Below are positions 5,819-12,548 of a stretch of DNA of 38,131 nt, one piece after another. The translations under genes and the position numbers were made by a program. The stretch comes from a virus. The notes under the pieces are model-generated. The model ran no database searches. It had not been told where the DNA came from and saw only the letters and a list, made by a program, of their open reading frames with translations. How positions within the stretch are numbered: position 1 is the first letter of the stretch; each line of letters begins with the position of its first letter. The stretch lies in the IMG/VR virus record IMGVR_UViG_3300042935_000279, positions 1-38,131 of that record. The stretch is one strand, 5' to 3'.

Positions 5819-6484
5819 ATGGCTACCAAACAAGTCGAAAACACATACGTAATTTCACCGCCCAAGTTCGCAACTGTGGATCTTTACCTTGAAGGTATTG
5901 CGCCTCTGGTTGTCGAGCGCTTTAGCAAGAAGGCCGAGCTTATGGCCAAGATGCAGGAGGGCAAGTCTGCAGGCAATAGGAAGGTGCGCGATGCCCGCGA
6001 CTATGACAAAGAGGCAGAAGATGCCCGCTACCGCAGCATGGATGGCTGGGAGGGTGTGAATGCTGCATCATTCCGCGCTGCAATGATCTCGGCCTGCCGA
6101 TTGGTTGGCTTCAAGATGACGCTGGCAAAGCTCTCAACATTCGTTGAGGCTGACGGCTGGGACAAGCAAGATGGCATTCCACTTGTGCGCGTCTATGGCA
6201 AGAGTGATGTGTATACGGCTCACACCCGCAACGCTACTGGCGTAGTGGATGTGCGATCACGCCCGATGTACAAAGAATGGGCAGTTAAGCTGCGCGTTCG
6301 TTTTGACATGGATCAGTTTAAAACTGTTGACGTAATTAACCTTGTGAGCCGTTGCGGCTTACAGGTAGGGATTGGAGCAGGCCGGCCAGACAGCAAAGCA
6401 AGCGCTGGCTGTGGGTTTGGCTTGTTCCAAGTAGTGGAGAGCGACCGCGAGGAAACAATTAAATCCAAGTTTAGTATCCACTAA
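5819..6484 (+). CDS. RAMP (Cas7)-like phage protein
   Basis: This 221-residue protein has the layout of a phage family that resembles CRISPR RAMP/Cas7 proteins. There is a first strand and loop DLYLEGIAPLVVERFSKKA (21-39), a long charged insertion (40-75), then GVNAASFRAAMISACRLVG (80-98), where Cas7-like proteins select their central helix. A basic Arg-rich segment DVRSRPMYKEW follows, then a C-terminal strand-loop-strand GLQVGIGAGRPDS...GCGFGLFQV. That matches the glycine-rich loop of RAMP RRM folds. Cas7 proteins coat RNA as filaments. AAAGGA lies 8 nt before the ATG. The GG-pentamer array begins 4 nt after its stop, so the array is almost certainly on the same transcript. The fold is inferred from motifs only, with no cas genes nearby. 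Confidence 0.55.
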   Translation: MATKQVENTYVISPPKFATVDLYLEGIAPLVVERFSKKAELMAKMQEGKSAGNRKVRDARDYDKEAEDARYRSMDGWEGVNAASFRAAMISACRLVGFKMTLAKLSTFVEADGWDKQDGIPLVRVYGKSDVYTAHTRNATGVVDVRSRPMYKEWAVKLRVRFDMDQFKTVDVINLVSRCGLQVGIGAGRPDSKASAGCGFGLFQVVESDREETIKSKFSIH

Positions 6485-6488
6485 TCGC

Positions 6489-7178
6489 CGCAGGCGAGGC
6501 GGGGCTCGTACCGGAACGGTATGGCCCGGCCCGGCAAGGCAGGCATGGCGGGGCAACGCGCGGTGCGGATTGTCTGGGCGAGGACTGGCAAGGCATGGCA
6601 GGCGTGGCAAGGCGAGCACTGGTAAGGCCCGGTGCGGAGAGGTTTGGCGCATCAAGGCAGGCGGGGCGGAGATAGGCGAGGCATGGCTTCGTGAGGCGCG
6701 GCACGGAATGGCAGGACAGGCGTGGAGAGGCCCGATTTGGTTGGGCGGGGCAAGGCAAGGCACGGCAGGCATGGCCCGTAGTGGACGGGTTCGGTGGGGC
6801 GCGGTATAGCAGGTGTGGCGTGGCAAGGCATGGCGAAGCAAGGCGGGGCAGGCATGGCACGGAGCGTCTGGGACGCGCGTGGTGGGGCGAGGCAGGCGAG
6901 GCTGGGCGTGTTACGGAAAGGTGAGGATTGGATCGGCAGGCACGGAGGGTTGCGGCTCGGTATGACTAGGCGCGGCATGGCAGGTATGGCTCGTTGCGGA
7001 TTGGATCGGTCGGGAGTGGCGTGGAAAGGCAGGCACGGAGAGGCGAGGCACGGAGAGGTAGGGTAAGGCGCGGATCGGCAGGCAGGGCACGGATTGGATC
7101 GGCGGGGCAAGGCGCTGTAAGGTATGGCAGGCATGGCGAGGATCGGACAGGTCTGGCAAGGCGGGGATTAGCAGGCAT
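6489..7178 (+). repeat. Array of GG-pentamers in 14 units of 5n+4 bases
   Basis: Every unit starts with a tetramer, GGCA in 11 of 15 cases (otherwise CGCA, GACA or AGCA). Tetramers are at 6489, 6538, 6597, 6656, 6715, 6764, 6808, 6847, 6891, 6935, 6979, 7028, 7077, 7126 and 7170. Each is followed by 7 to 11 pentamers. Of 125 pentamers 108 begin GG, and none of these has G in third place (consensus GGH-NN, usually GGC). Unit lengths are 49, 59, 59, 59, 49, 44, 39, 44, 44, 44, 49, 49, 49 and 44, all 5n+4. Fourth and fifth bases vary freely. The phase is kept without slippage over 681 bp, but length changes of 5 break any reading frame, so the many low-complexity open frames on both strands are not genes. 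GG every five bases also fits two-layer G-quadruplexes. The array lies between the RAMP-like gene and the gene at 7196 and ends 6 nt before the latter's ribosome site. Confidence 0.95.
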
Positions 7179-7195
7179 TTAACAAGGAGAAACTT

Positions 7196-7651
7196 ATGGA
7201 TGCAGAACGGAAACTACTAGAGAAAATGGCGCGGCGTAATGGCGGCGTTCTGATGATTGACGATGTAATCATGGAGGCTGCTGATAAATCAAGCATTCTT
7301 CACAGCCACTTTGAATGGGATGATACTGAGGCGGCAATTAACTACCGAAGGGATCAGGCTAGAACCCTGATTCAACGGTGCCGGATTACGATATTGGCCG
7401 ATGAGCCAACACACGTTCGCGCATTTGTCAGCTTACCAACTGACAGAAGCACTGGCGGCGGCTACAGGCTAATGGTCGATGTGATGACGGATGACTCTAT
7501 GAAAGAGGAGTTTATCCATGATCTTAAGCTGACGATTTCGCGCTGGACTAAGAAGCTGCACCTGATTGATTCAGATATTGCAGACTTGATTGTGAAGTTG
7601 GACTACGAGCTCAAGCAGCGCAGCAAAGCTCAAGAGGAGGCTAGGGCATGA
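7196..7651 (+). CDS. Conserved phage protein downstream of the array (LHSHFEWDD family)
   Basis: This 151-residue protein belongs to a widespread uncharacterised phage family marked by ILHSHFEWDD (35-44) followed by AAINYRRDQARTLI, a strand ITILADE, VRAFVSLP, and a C-terminal helical part. No catalytic motif is obvious. The first 30 residues are helical with the polar turn NGGVLMIDDV. AAGGAG precedes the ATG, placed right after the last array unit, so expression probably depends on transcripts crossing the array. Its position as the third element of the RAMP-like/array module makes a functional link plausible, but that is inference. Confidence 0.75.
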   Translation: MDAERKLLEKMARRNGGVLMIDDVIMEAADKSSILHSHFEWDDTEAAINYRRDQARTLIQRCRITILADEPTHVRAFVSLPTDRSTGGGYRLMVDVMTDDSMKEEFIHDLKLTISRWTKKLHLIDSDIADLIVKLDYELKQRSKAQEEARA

Positions 7652-7683
7652 TATCAAAGTCAAGCTAAAGGAGAAAAACTCAT

Positions 7684-7887
7684 ATGAGTGAACCAGAATT
7701 AAATATATGGGAGAAGGCTATGGGCTGGCGCAAGCGGCAAATGGTTAAGTCACAGATCAACGAGGTATCACAGAAGATACGCAACGACACAATCGAAGAG
7801 GTTGCCAAAGAGATAGAGAAAATGACGGCCTTTGGGCAGGTCACAATAGACAGTTTCACGGTTTACATAAGGAACATGAAGAAATGA
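7684..7887 (+). CDS. Small helical phage protein
   Basis: This 67-residue, lysine- and glutamate-rich protein ends in EEVAKEIEKMTAFGQVTIDSF (split: EEVAKEIEKM, then AFGQVTIDSFTVYIRNMK). That C-terminal pattern of an IEKM helix and a DSF-x-x-YIR-x-MK tail is frequent in short phage early proteins with unknown role. AAAGGAG is upstream, and the stop overlaps the next start by ATGA. Confidence 0.6.
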   Translation: MSEPELNIWEKAMGWRKRQMVKSQINEVSQKIRNDTIEEVAKEIEKMTAFGQVTIDSFTVYIRNMKK

Positions 7888-8072
7888 ATGGATTTGCTAA
7901 CCAACAACTATCAATCGGCAGCAAGCAGCCGGTACATCAATACAAGGAGTGCAATAGTTGCAATGAAATGAAACCACCAGAGGGTGGCATCCAACTAGGC
8001 CACACAAAATGGCACTGCGCCGCTTGCTGGGCAGGCCGCGCATCCAAAAGAACATCAACAAAAGGAAAATAA
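7884..8072 (+). CDS. Small zinc-ribbon protein
   Basis: A 62-residue protein with CNSC (C23/C26) and CAAC (C45/C48) knuckles separated by MKPPEGGIQLGHTKWH, then a basic tail ASKRTSTKGK. The spacing and the Trp before the second knuckle match the leftward ribbon at 405-599. It is coupled on both sides: ATGA with the gene before and TAATG with the ParB-like gene after. The basic tail suggests nucleic-acid contact. Confidence 0.6.
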   Translation: MNGFANQQLSIGSKQPVHQYKECNSCNEMKPPEGGIQLGHTKWHCAACWAGRASKRTSTKGK

Positions 8073-8917
8073 TGACAACAGAAATTATTATTGAGAGAGT
8101 CAAGCTCCAAAAGATTCGTTTAGACGGCGGCACCCAGCCCCGCAAAGAAATTGACGAGCCCTTAGTCCAACACTACACCGAGATATTGCTTGAGGGTAAA
8201 GACACATTCCCGCCTATTGATTTATGGTTTGATGGCAAGTCCTACTGGCCAAGCGATGGTTTCCATAGGTTTCACGCACACAAGCGCGCAGGGTTCTTGG
8301 ACATTGAGGCGGTCATCAATCAAGGCACCAAGCGCGATGCTTTCAAAGCCTGTTTAAAGGCCAACAGCAAGCATGGTAAGCCACGTACCCCAGAAGAACG
8401 CCGCTATGTGGTTCAGATGGCCTTGGAAGACATTGAATACGGTAATTCAACCGATGCTTTTATTGCCGAGCTATGCGATGTTTCCATTTCTACAGTTGGC
8501 CGTGTCAAAAAGATGTTGGGTTTAGAGAAGACATCTGTGGTTGACAAGAATGGTCGCAGAATGAATACGACAAACATTGGCCGTTCAGCTGCGCCCCCTC
8601 CTCCGCCAGAGCCAGAGTACACCGAAGATGACAAGATGCATGAGCTGGCTATTGAGCAGATCGCATTGACAGAAGAGAATACAAAGCTCAAAGATATGCT
8701 GGCCATCAAGACGCTGCCTGTGTCTGAGGAAGCGCGCGCAGAGGTTCAAGAAACCATAGAGTCGTTGCGAGCCGAGGTCAAAGACCTTGAGTTTAAGCTT
8801 CGCACAATGACCCAATCACGCAATGAATTCCAGAACAAAAATGCTGAGATGATCAAGCAAATGAATTATTGGAAGAAGCGCGCTGAGAGGTCAGAAAAGG
8901 CACTAGAATCTAAATAA
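8072..8917 (+). CDS. ParB-like partition/nuclease-domain protein
   Basis: About 281 residues from the ATG at 8072, which is preceded by AAAGGA; the longer frame start at 8009 overlaps the zinc ribbon. Residues 10-75 hold a ParB/sulfiredoxin-like domain with DGGTQPRKEID (18-28) and the box SDGFHRFHAHKRAG (61-74). Residues 105-150 look like the helix-turn-helix that follows in ParB proteins (EERRYVVQMAL, FIAELCDVSISTVGRVKKML). A Pro-rich linker near 178-185 leads to a long coiled coil to the end. Phage ParB-like proteins bind or modify DNA, or act as CTPases or nucleases; which applies here cannot be told. It precedes the helicase and primase, suggesting a replication or host-DNA role. Confidence 0.75.
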   Translation: MTTEIIIERVKLQKIRLDGGTQPRKEIDEPLVQHYTEILLEGKDTFPPIDLWFDGKSYWPSDGFHRFHAHKRAGFLDIEAVINQGTKRDAFKACLKANSKHGKPRTPEERRYVVQMALEDIEYGNSTDAFIAELCDVSISTVGRVKKMLGLEKTSVVDKNGRRMNTTNIGRSAAPPPPPEPEYTEDDKMHELAIEQIALTEENTKLKDMLAIKTLPVSEEARAEVQETIESLRAEVKDLEFKLRTMTQSRNEFQNKNAEMIKQMNYWKKRAERSEKALESK

Positions 8918-8924
8918 ACCGAAG

Positions 8925-8939
8925 CCGGGCGGTACCCGG
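8925..8939 (+). other. Intergenic stem-loop before the helicase start
   Basis: CCGGG (8925-8929) and CCCGG (8935-8939) form a 5-bp GC stem with a CGGTA loop, just before the AGGAG ribosome site of the helicase gene. There is no T-run, so it is not a terminator. It may influence mRNA stability or translation. Confidence 0.45.
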
Positions 8940-8952
8940 TAGGAGAAATCAA

Positions 8953-10425
8953 ATGCTCAGTTTAAGACCGCATCAAGCGGAAGTCGTGGAGAAGCTCGCT
9001 CAGGGTTTTAAGGATGGCCACACAAGCCAACTACTCTACGCACCCACAGGGTTTGGCAAGACAGAGGTGGCGATGGCCATCATGCTAGAACAGGCCAAGC
9101 AGCTTAAGAATGTAGCGATGGTGCTTGACCGCATCGTACTGGTAAACCAAACCAGTACCCGCCTTGGTAACTATGGAATCAATCATGGTGTCATGCAGGC
9201 GGATCATTGGCGCTACAGGCCTTATGAAAAGATCCAAGTATGCAGCGCGCAGACACTAGAAAGCAGGGACAACTTCCCTGATGTGTCTATGCTCATCATT
9301 GACGAGTGTCATGTTCAGCGCAAGCAGATTGTTCAGTTCATCAAAGACCGCCCAGAGATGAAGGTGATCGGCCTCACGGCCACGCCTTTTACGAATGGGC
9401 TGGGTGATACCTACACGAATGTAGTAGGTGCCAAGCCTACTGGCGAGCTGATCGAGAACAAGTGGCTTACTCCGTTGAAGATCTACATTGCCAAAGAAAT
9501 CGACATGACAGGCGCCAAGAAGGTTGCCGGAGAGTGGTCATCTGATGATGTGTCTGAGCGCGGCATGAAGATCACGGGCGACATTGTCGAAGAGTGGATC
9601 AATAAAACAAATGAAGTGTTCGGTGGCCCACGCAAGACAGTTGTCTTTGCCTCCGGTGTTGAGCATGGCCGCGACCTTGTGCGCCAGTTTAATGAGCGCG
9701 GTTATAACTTTGTGTCGATCAGTTACAAAGAGGATGACGAGTTCAAAGCCGAGACAATTGAGGATTTCAGCAGGCCTGACACGAAAATCAACGGACTAAT
9801 TGCCACAGACATACTGACCAGAGGTTTTGACGTCCCTGATGTGATGATTGGCGTGTCGGCTAGGCCGTTTTCTAAGTCGTTCAGCAGTCATGTGCAGCAA
9901 ATGGGTCGGATCATGCGGCCTTATGAGGGAAAAAAATACGGCCTGTGGCTTGATCATTCGGGTAATTACCTCCGGTTTAGGAAAGAATGGGACAAGCTTT
10001 TTGATGAGGGCGTGACCGAGCTGCAGAATGGCGCCGAGACTGCAAAGAAAGAGCCCACAGAAAAGGAAAAGACCGAGGCCAAGTGTCCGGCCTGTAAGAC
10101 TTTATGGGTCTGGCCTGATCGGGTTTGTGGTGAGTGCGGGTTTGAGAAAGCTCAGAAGCAGCTGCTCAACGTGCCGGGCCAGCTGACAGAACTGGAGATT
10201 ACTAAGCGCGAGGCCGTGTCTGAAAATCAGAAGTTTTATTCTGAGCTGATCTTCTTTGCAAAAGCGAAGGGATACAAAGAGGGCTATGCGGCTGTGAAGT
10301 ACAAAGAAAAGTATGGCGTCTACCCCCGAGGGCTGCATACAAACCCCGCGCCAATTACTCACAAAACAGTTTCATGGATCAAGTCGCGCAACATTGCTTG
10401 GCTTAAATCAAAGGGGAAAGCATGA
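8953..10425 (+). CDS. Superfamily 2 DEAD/DEAH-type DNA helicase
   Basis: A 490-residue protein with SF2 motifs in order: Q-like start RPHQ (5-8), Walker A APTGFGKT (30-37), Walker B DECH (117-120), motif III LTATP (141-145), motif IV region TVVFASG (229-235), motif V IATDILTRGFDVP (283-295) and motif VI QMGRIMR (316-322). A zinc finger with C378, C381, C392 and C395 follows, then a C-terminal tail that may contact primase or DNA. Helicases of this type sit beside primases in podovirus replication modules and unwind DNA ahead of the polymerase. AGGAG precedes the ATG; the stop overlaps the primase start by ATGA. Confidence 0.9.
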   Translation: MLSLRPHQAEVVEKLAQGFKDGHTSQLLYAPTGFGKTEVAMAIMLEQAKQLKNVAMVLDRIVLVNQTSTRLGNYGINHGVMQADHWRYRPYEKIQVCSAQTLESRDNFPDVSMLIIDECHVQRKQIVQFIKDRPEMKVIGLTATPFTNGLGDTYTNVVGAKPTGELIENKWLTPLKIYIAKEIDMTGAKKVAGEWSSDDVSERGMKITGDIVEEWINKTNEVFGGPRKTVVFASGVEHGRDLVRQFNERGYNFVSISYKEDDEFKAETIEDFSRPDTKINGLIATDILTRGFDVPDVMIGVSARPFSKSFSSHVQQMGRIMRPYEGKKYGLWLDHSGNYLRFRKEWDKLFDEGVTELQNGAETAKKEPTEKEKTEAKCPACKTLWVWPDRVCGECGFEKAQKQLLNVPGQLTELEITKREAVSENQKFYSELIFFAKAKGYKEGYAAVKYKEKYGVYPRGLHTNPAPITHKTVSWIKSRNIAWLKSKGKA

Positions 10426-11207
10426 CCTTTGAAGAGTTTGCAAGGGATCATGGCCTCATGATCAAAGACCTTGTGTTGGATCGCTGGGTGCGTGTTGGCA
10501 CTGATGATCACCCGAGAAAGCAGAACGGCGCGTACATCTTTGATGGCCACAAAGGCGCAATCATTAACTTTGCCGTACATGACAGACACATACTTTACAA
10601 ATCTAGCGAGCCGTTCGTGCCCGATCCTAATGCTGCGGCCAAGCGTGAGGCGGCCAAGCGCGAGCACCAGCTGCGTCAGCGTAAGGCTGCAGATAAGGCC
10701 GCATTCATTCTGAACAATGCCGTCAAGCAGCAGCACCCCTACTTGATCCGCAAAGGGTTTCCTGATCGAGGCCTAGTGTGGAATGATCTACTGGTGTTGC
10801 CAATGAGGGTGGGTCAGCACTTGGTTGGGTGCCAGCTCATTCAGGAAGACGGCACAAAACGCTTTTTGTCAGGGCAACAGACCAAAGGCGCCAGTCTGGT
10901 CATTGATGCCAAAGGCCGCAATATTCTGTGTGAGGGGTTTGCCACGGGTATGTCTGTGCGTAGGGCAATGAAGTATTTGCGCGAACGCTATACGATTCAT
11001 GTGTGTTTCTCTGCGGGGAATATGCTAGAAATCGCCAAGGGTGTTCGTGATCCACTAGTGATTGCCGATAACGATGCTATGGGCGTGGCCACGGCCAAAA
11101 AAATAGCCTCGGTCTACTGGTTAGGCGAGGCTGGAGAGGACTTCAACGATACCGAGCAGAGGATTGGCACCCAGTTGGCTGCCGAATCCCTGCGCGGGTT
11201 TTTGTAA
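10422..11207 (+). CDS. Toprim-domain primase
   Basis: A 261-residue protein. The Toprim core is visible: NILCEGFATGMSVRRAM with E171, then LVIADNDAMGVATAKK with D216 and D218, and GEDFND with D240. These acidic residues bind metal in primase/topoisomerase domains. The N-terminal 100 residues are basic and helical and may bind DNA or the helicase. There is no zinc-ribbon N-terminus, and the preceding helicase carries one instead, so the two genes may act as a split primase-helicase. It is coupled to the helicase by ATGA. The first inverted repeat begins at its last codons. Confidence 0.85.
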   Translation: MTFEEFARDHGLMIKDLVLDRWVRVGTDDHPRKQNGAYIFDGHKGAIINFAVHDRHILYKSSEPFVPDPNAAAKREAAKREHQLRQRKAADKAAFILNNAVKQQHPYLIRKGFPDRGLVWNDLLVLPMRVGQHLVGCQLIQEDGTKRFLSGQQTKGASLVIDAKGRNILCEGFATGMSVRRAMKYLRERYTIHVCFSAGNMLEIAKGVRDPLVIADNDAMGVATAKKIASVYWLGEAGEDFNDTEQRIGTQLAAESLRGFL

Positions 11208-11247
11208 GTTTCGTGAAAGGTTCACATCTGTCACTGACAGAAGTGGA
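11204..11247. repeat. Left 44-bp imperfect inverted repeat with palindrome
   Basis: Starts with GTAAGTTTC at the primase stop and contains TCTGTCA-C-TGACAGA (11227-11241), a 15-bp palindrome with perfect 7-bp arms. The reverse complement of 15531-15574 matches it at 36 of 44 positions without gaps. The arms bracket the leftward block plus the small terminase gene. It could be a regulator site (compare LexA-like CTGT...ACAG half sites, here with N5 spacing) or a relic of a mobile or recombined segment. Confidence 0.6.
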
Positions 11248-11430
11248 TCAGGCCTCCTCGGTTTCGGATGGCTGGATTTCGATTGTGTCTTGCTGATAAG
11301 TTTCGAACACGCCGAACTCTTCGGTAAGACTAAAATAATTGTTTGCCACTTGATAGGCCTCGTCTTCGGTGTCGGCCTCAACTGTGTAGGTTTTGGTGAC
11401 AATAGCCTGAATTGTTACATCGTATTTCAT
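11248..11430 (-). CDS. Small beta-rich protein of unknown function
   Basis: This 60-residue protein alternates strand and helix: KYDVTIQAIVTKTYTVEA, then DEAYQVANNYFSL, ending acidic. The pattern of a V-E-A strand followed by E-A-Y-x-x-A recurs in small bacterial and phage proteins with no known role. GGAG lies 7 nt before the ATG. It ends directly against the inverted repeat and faces the primase gene tail to tail. Confidence 0.6.
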   Translation of the reverse strand: MKYDVTIQAIVTKTYTVEADTEDEAYQVANNYFSLTEEFGVFETYQQDTIEIQPSETEEA

Positions 11431-11434
11431 GGGT

Positions 11435-11620
11435 TTACTCCGTTAAAGAAATTTCAAGGTCAGCCATCTTTTGCTTTTGTTCAATGATGAATTCTTGTAA
11501 GTTCTCGAATTCTTCAAAGTCTTCAAGCTTGATCGCTGCACAATCCAGCTTTTCCAGTAGGTCGCTCAAATCAAAATAAACGCATTGAATTTGCTCAATA
11601 ATCATCTTAGATACAGTCAT
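11435..11620 (-). CDS. Small acidic helical protein
   Basis: A 61-residue protein, helical and acidic (LSDLLEKLDC, LEDFEEFENLQEF), with no recognised family. GGAG lies about 12 nt upstream of the ATG, a long spacing. Only 4 bp separate it from the next leftward gene, and both share an ACGGAG context before their starts. Composition is closer to the AT-richer flanks than to the GC-rich block that precedes it in transcription. Confidence 0.5.
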   Translation of the reverse strand: MTVSKMIIEQIQCVYFDLSDLLEKLDCAAIKLEDFEEFENLQEFIIEQKQKMADLEISLTE

Positions 11621-11647
11621 GATTTAAAAATCTCCGTTTGTTGAGTT

Positions 11648-11672
11648 AAAAAATAGCCTCGTTTTACTGGCT
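11648..11672 (-). terminator. Weak leftward terminator candidate
   Basis: On the minus strand AGCC (11672-11669) and GGCT (11658-11655) form a short stem followed by ATTTTTT (to 11648). It would end the GC-rich leftward block before the two small genes. A second copy of the same word (AAATAGCCTCG on the plus strand) lies at 11686, and a third inside the primase gene at 11101. Confidence 0.4.
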
Positions 11673-11771
11673 TGAATAGTTGGATAAATAGCCTCGTGCT
11701 GCCAGCTTGTGCGCTGGTCTTGCGGGCGGCCTGTCCGGCCCGGGGGCCGGTGCGTGGTGGGCGGCGGGCGG

Positions 11772-11960
11772 TTAGTGCTGGCCTTCGTTATAACCCAGCA
11801 CATAAAGGCGCCGGGCCTCGGCCCTGTCGGCTTCTGCTTCAAGGGCCAGCAGCAGATCAAAATTTTGGATTGCAGCCCGGGCGCGCGCTGCGCTTCCGGC
11901 TTTGATGGCTCGGGCCACTTTGTAACCGGCTTGAATATAGGTGTGTTCAGTTTGCTTCAT
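11772..11960 (-). CDS. Small alanine-rich helical protein
   Basis: 62 residues from the ATG at 11960, which has GAGG 6 nt upstream; a longer upstream frame overlaps other genes and is rejected. The sequence is Ala, Arg and Gln rich and helical (YKVARAIKAGSAARARAA, LALEAEADRAEARRLY) and ends YNEGQH. No family is recognised. It lies in the GC-rich leftward block, 8 bp after a tiny gene. Confidence 0.55.
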   Translation of the reverse strand: MKQTEHTYIQAGYKVARAIKAGSAARARAAIQNFDLLLALEAEADRAEARRLYVLGYNEGQH

Positions 11961-11968
11961 GATGGGCC

Positions 11969-12088
11969 TCAGTTGAATAAAATTTTGCACAGCTGCGCGG
12001 TGGTGCGGCCCGTCATGATGGCCAGCTGCTGCAGCGTTAACCCGGGCCGGGGCCCGTAGTAATAGTTGATTATTTCTTGGTCTGTCAT
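11969..12088 (-). CDS. Very small HTH-like protein
   Basis: A 39-residue frame starting at 12088 with GGAG 6 nt upstream and coupled to the preceding gene by ATGA. The sequence DQEIINYYYG then LTLQQLAIMTGRTTAQLCKIL reads as a helix-turn-helix (the Q-x-A-x-x-T-G-x-T motif). Too short for a full domain, but the strong ribosome site and coupling argue it is translated. Confidence 0.5.
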   Translation of the reverse strand: MTDQEIINYYYGPRPGLTLQQLAIMTGRTTAQLCKILFN

Positions 12089-12297
12089 GATTGACTCCAT
12101 GCGGAAAGCAGCGGGCCGGCGTTGTAGGCCGGCGCTGCAGGGTTTGAGAATAGGCCCGGGCCGTGGGTACGGCGGCCCCAAGCGTCACGGGCTGCAAGGT
12201 TTACCAATTGCCCGCGTTTAACTGCGTTATAAACTTGGTCGCGCGTGTATCCATCGGCCAGCAGCTGGGCCATGGTGCGCGGTTCTGTGATGTTCAT
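12085..12297 (-). CDS. Small HTH-like DNA-binding protein candidate
   Basis: 70 residues from the ATG at 12297 (ATGA overlap with the previous gene). The N-terminal part TMAQLLADGYTRDQVYNAVKRGQL resembles a winged-helix or MerR/excisionase-type HTH, where a recognition helix follows a D-G-Y turn. The C-terminus is Pro/Gly/Ala rich and likely disordered. With the next tiny HTH-like gene it may form a regulatory pair. No ribosome site is visible, consistent with coupled translation. Confidence 0.5.
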   Translation of the reverse strand: MNITEPRTMAQLLADGYTRDQVYNAVKRGQLVNLAARDAWGRRTHGPGLFSNPAAPAYNAGPLLSAWSQS

Positions 12298-12545
12298 ATG
12301 GTGCAGCAGCCACAGCATGGCGCGTCTTCACAACGGCCCTTTTTGTTGCGGTAGAACTCGCGGCCCGAAAAGTTGTAAACATCGCTCACGCGCGGGCTGG
12401 TGGTTGAAAATTGGATTGTGTCGGCGTCAGGCTCCAGCTCCGCCGTTCGGGTTTCTGTGTTGTAAATGATGAAATCCCCGGGGTTTATGCGGGCGCCTGA
12501 TAGGCTGCACTTCCCGGGGTATTTTGCGCGCATTGTTTTAAGCAT
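12294..12545 (-). CDS. Small cysteine-containing phage protein
   Basis: An 83-residue protein opening with MRAKYPGKCSLSGARINPGDFIIY, a pattern repeated in small phage proteins where PGKC and a later cysteine define a zinc-binding strand pair. The end GRCEDAPCCGCCTI has five cysteines in 11 residues, an unusual cluster that could bind metal. Acidic in the middle. ATGA overlap with the next gene. Function unknown. Confidence 0.6.
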   Translation of the reverse strand: MLKTMRAKYPGKCSLSGARINPGDFIIYNTETRTAELEPDADTIQFSTTSPRVSDVYNFSGREFYRNKKGRCEDAPCCGCCTI

Positions 12546-12548
12546 AAT

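Noticed and set aside
6489-7178. A CRISPR array.
   Set aside because: There is no constant-length repeat with unique spacers. The constant part is 4-9 bases and unit lengths change in steps of five. No cas1, cas2 or effector genes were found.
6359-7182. Several long low-complexity open frames on both strands across the array (for example 160-residue frames on the minus strand).
   Set aside because: They exist because GG-pentamers rarely form stop codons. Unit-length changes of 5 shift the frame, composition is Arg/Gly or Pro/Ala junk, and no ribosome sites or conserved motifs are seen.
11624-11860. A 78-residue leftward open frame.
   Set aside because: It overlaps the well-supported gene at 11772-11960 and a terminator candidate, and it reads as Pro/Thr/Arg-rich shadow sequence.
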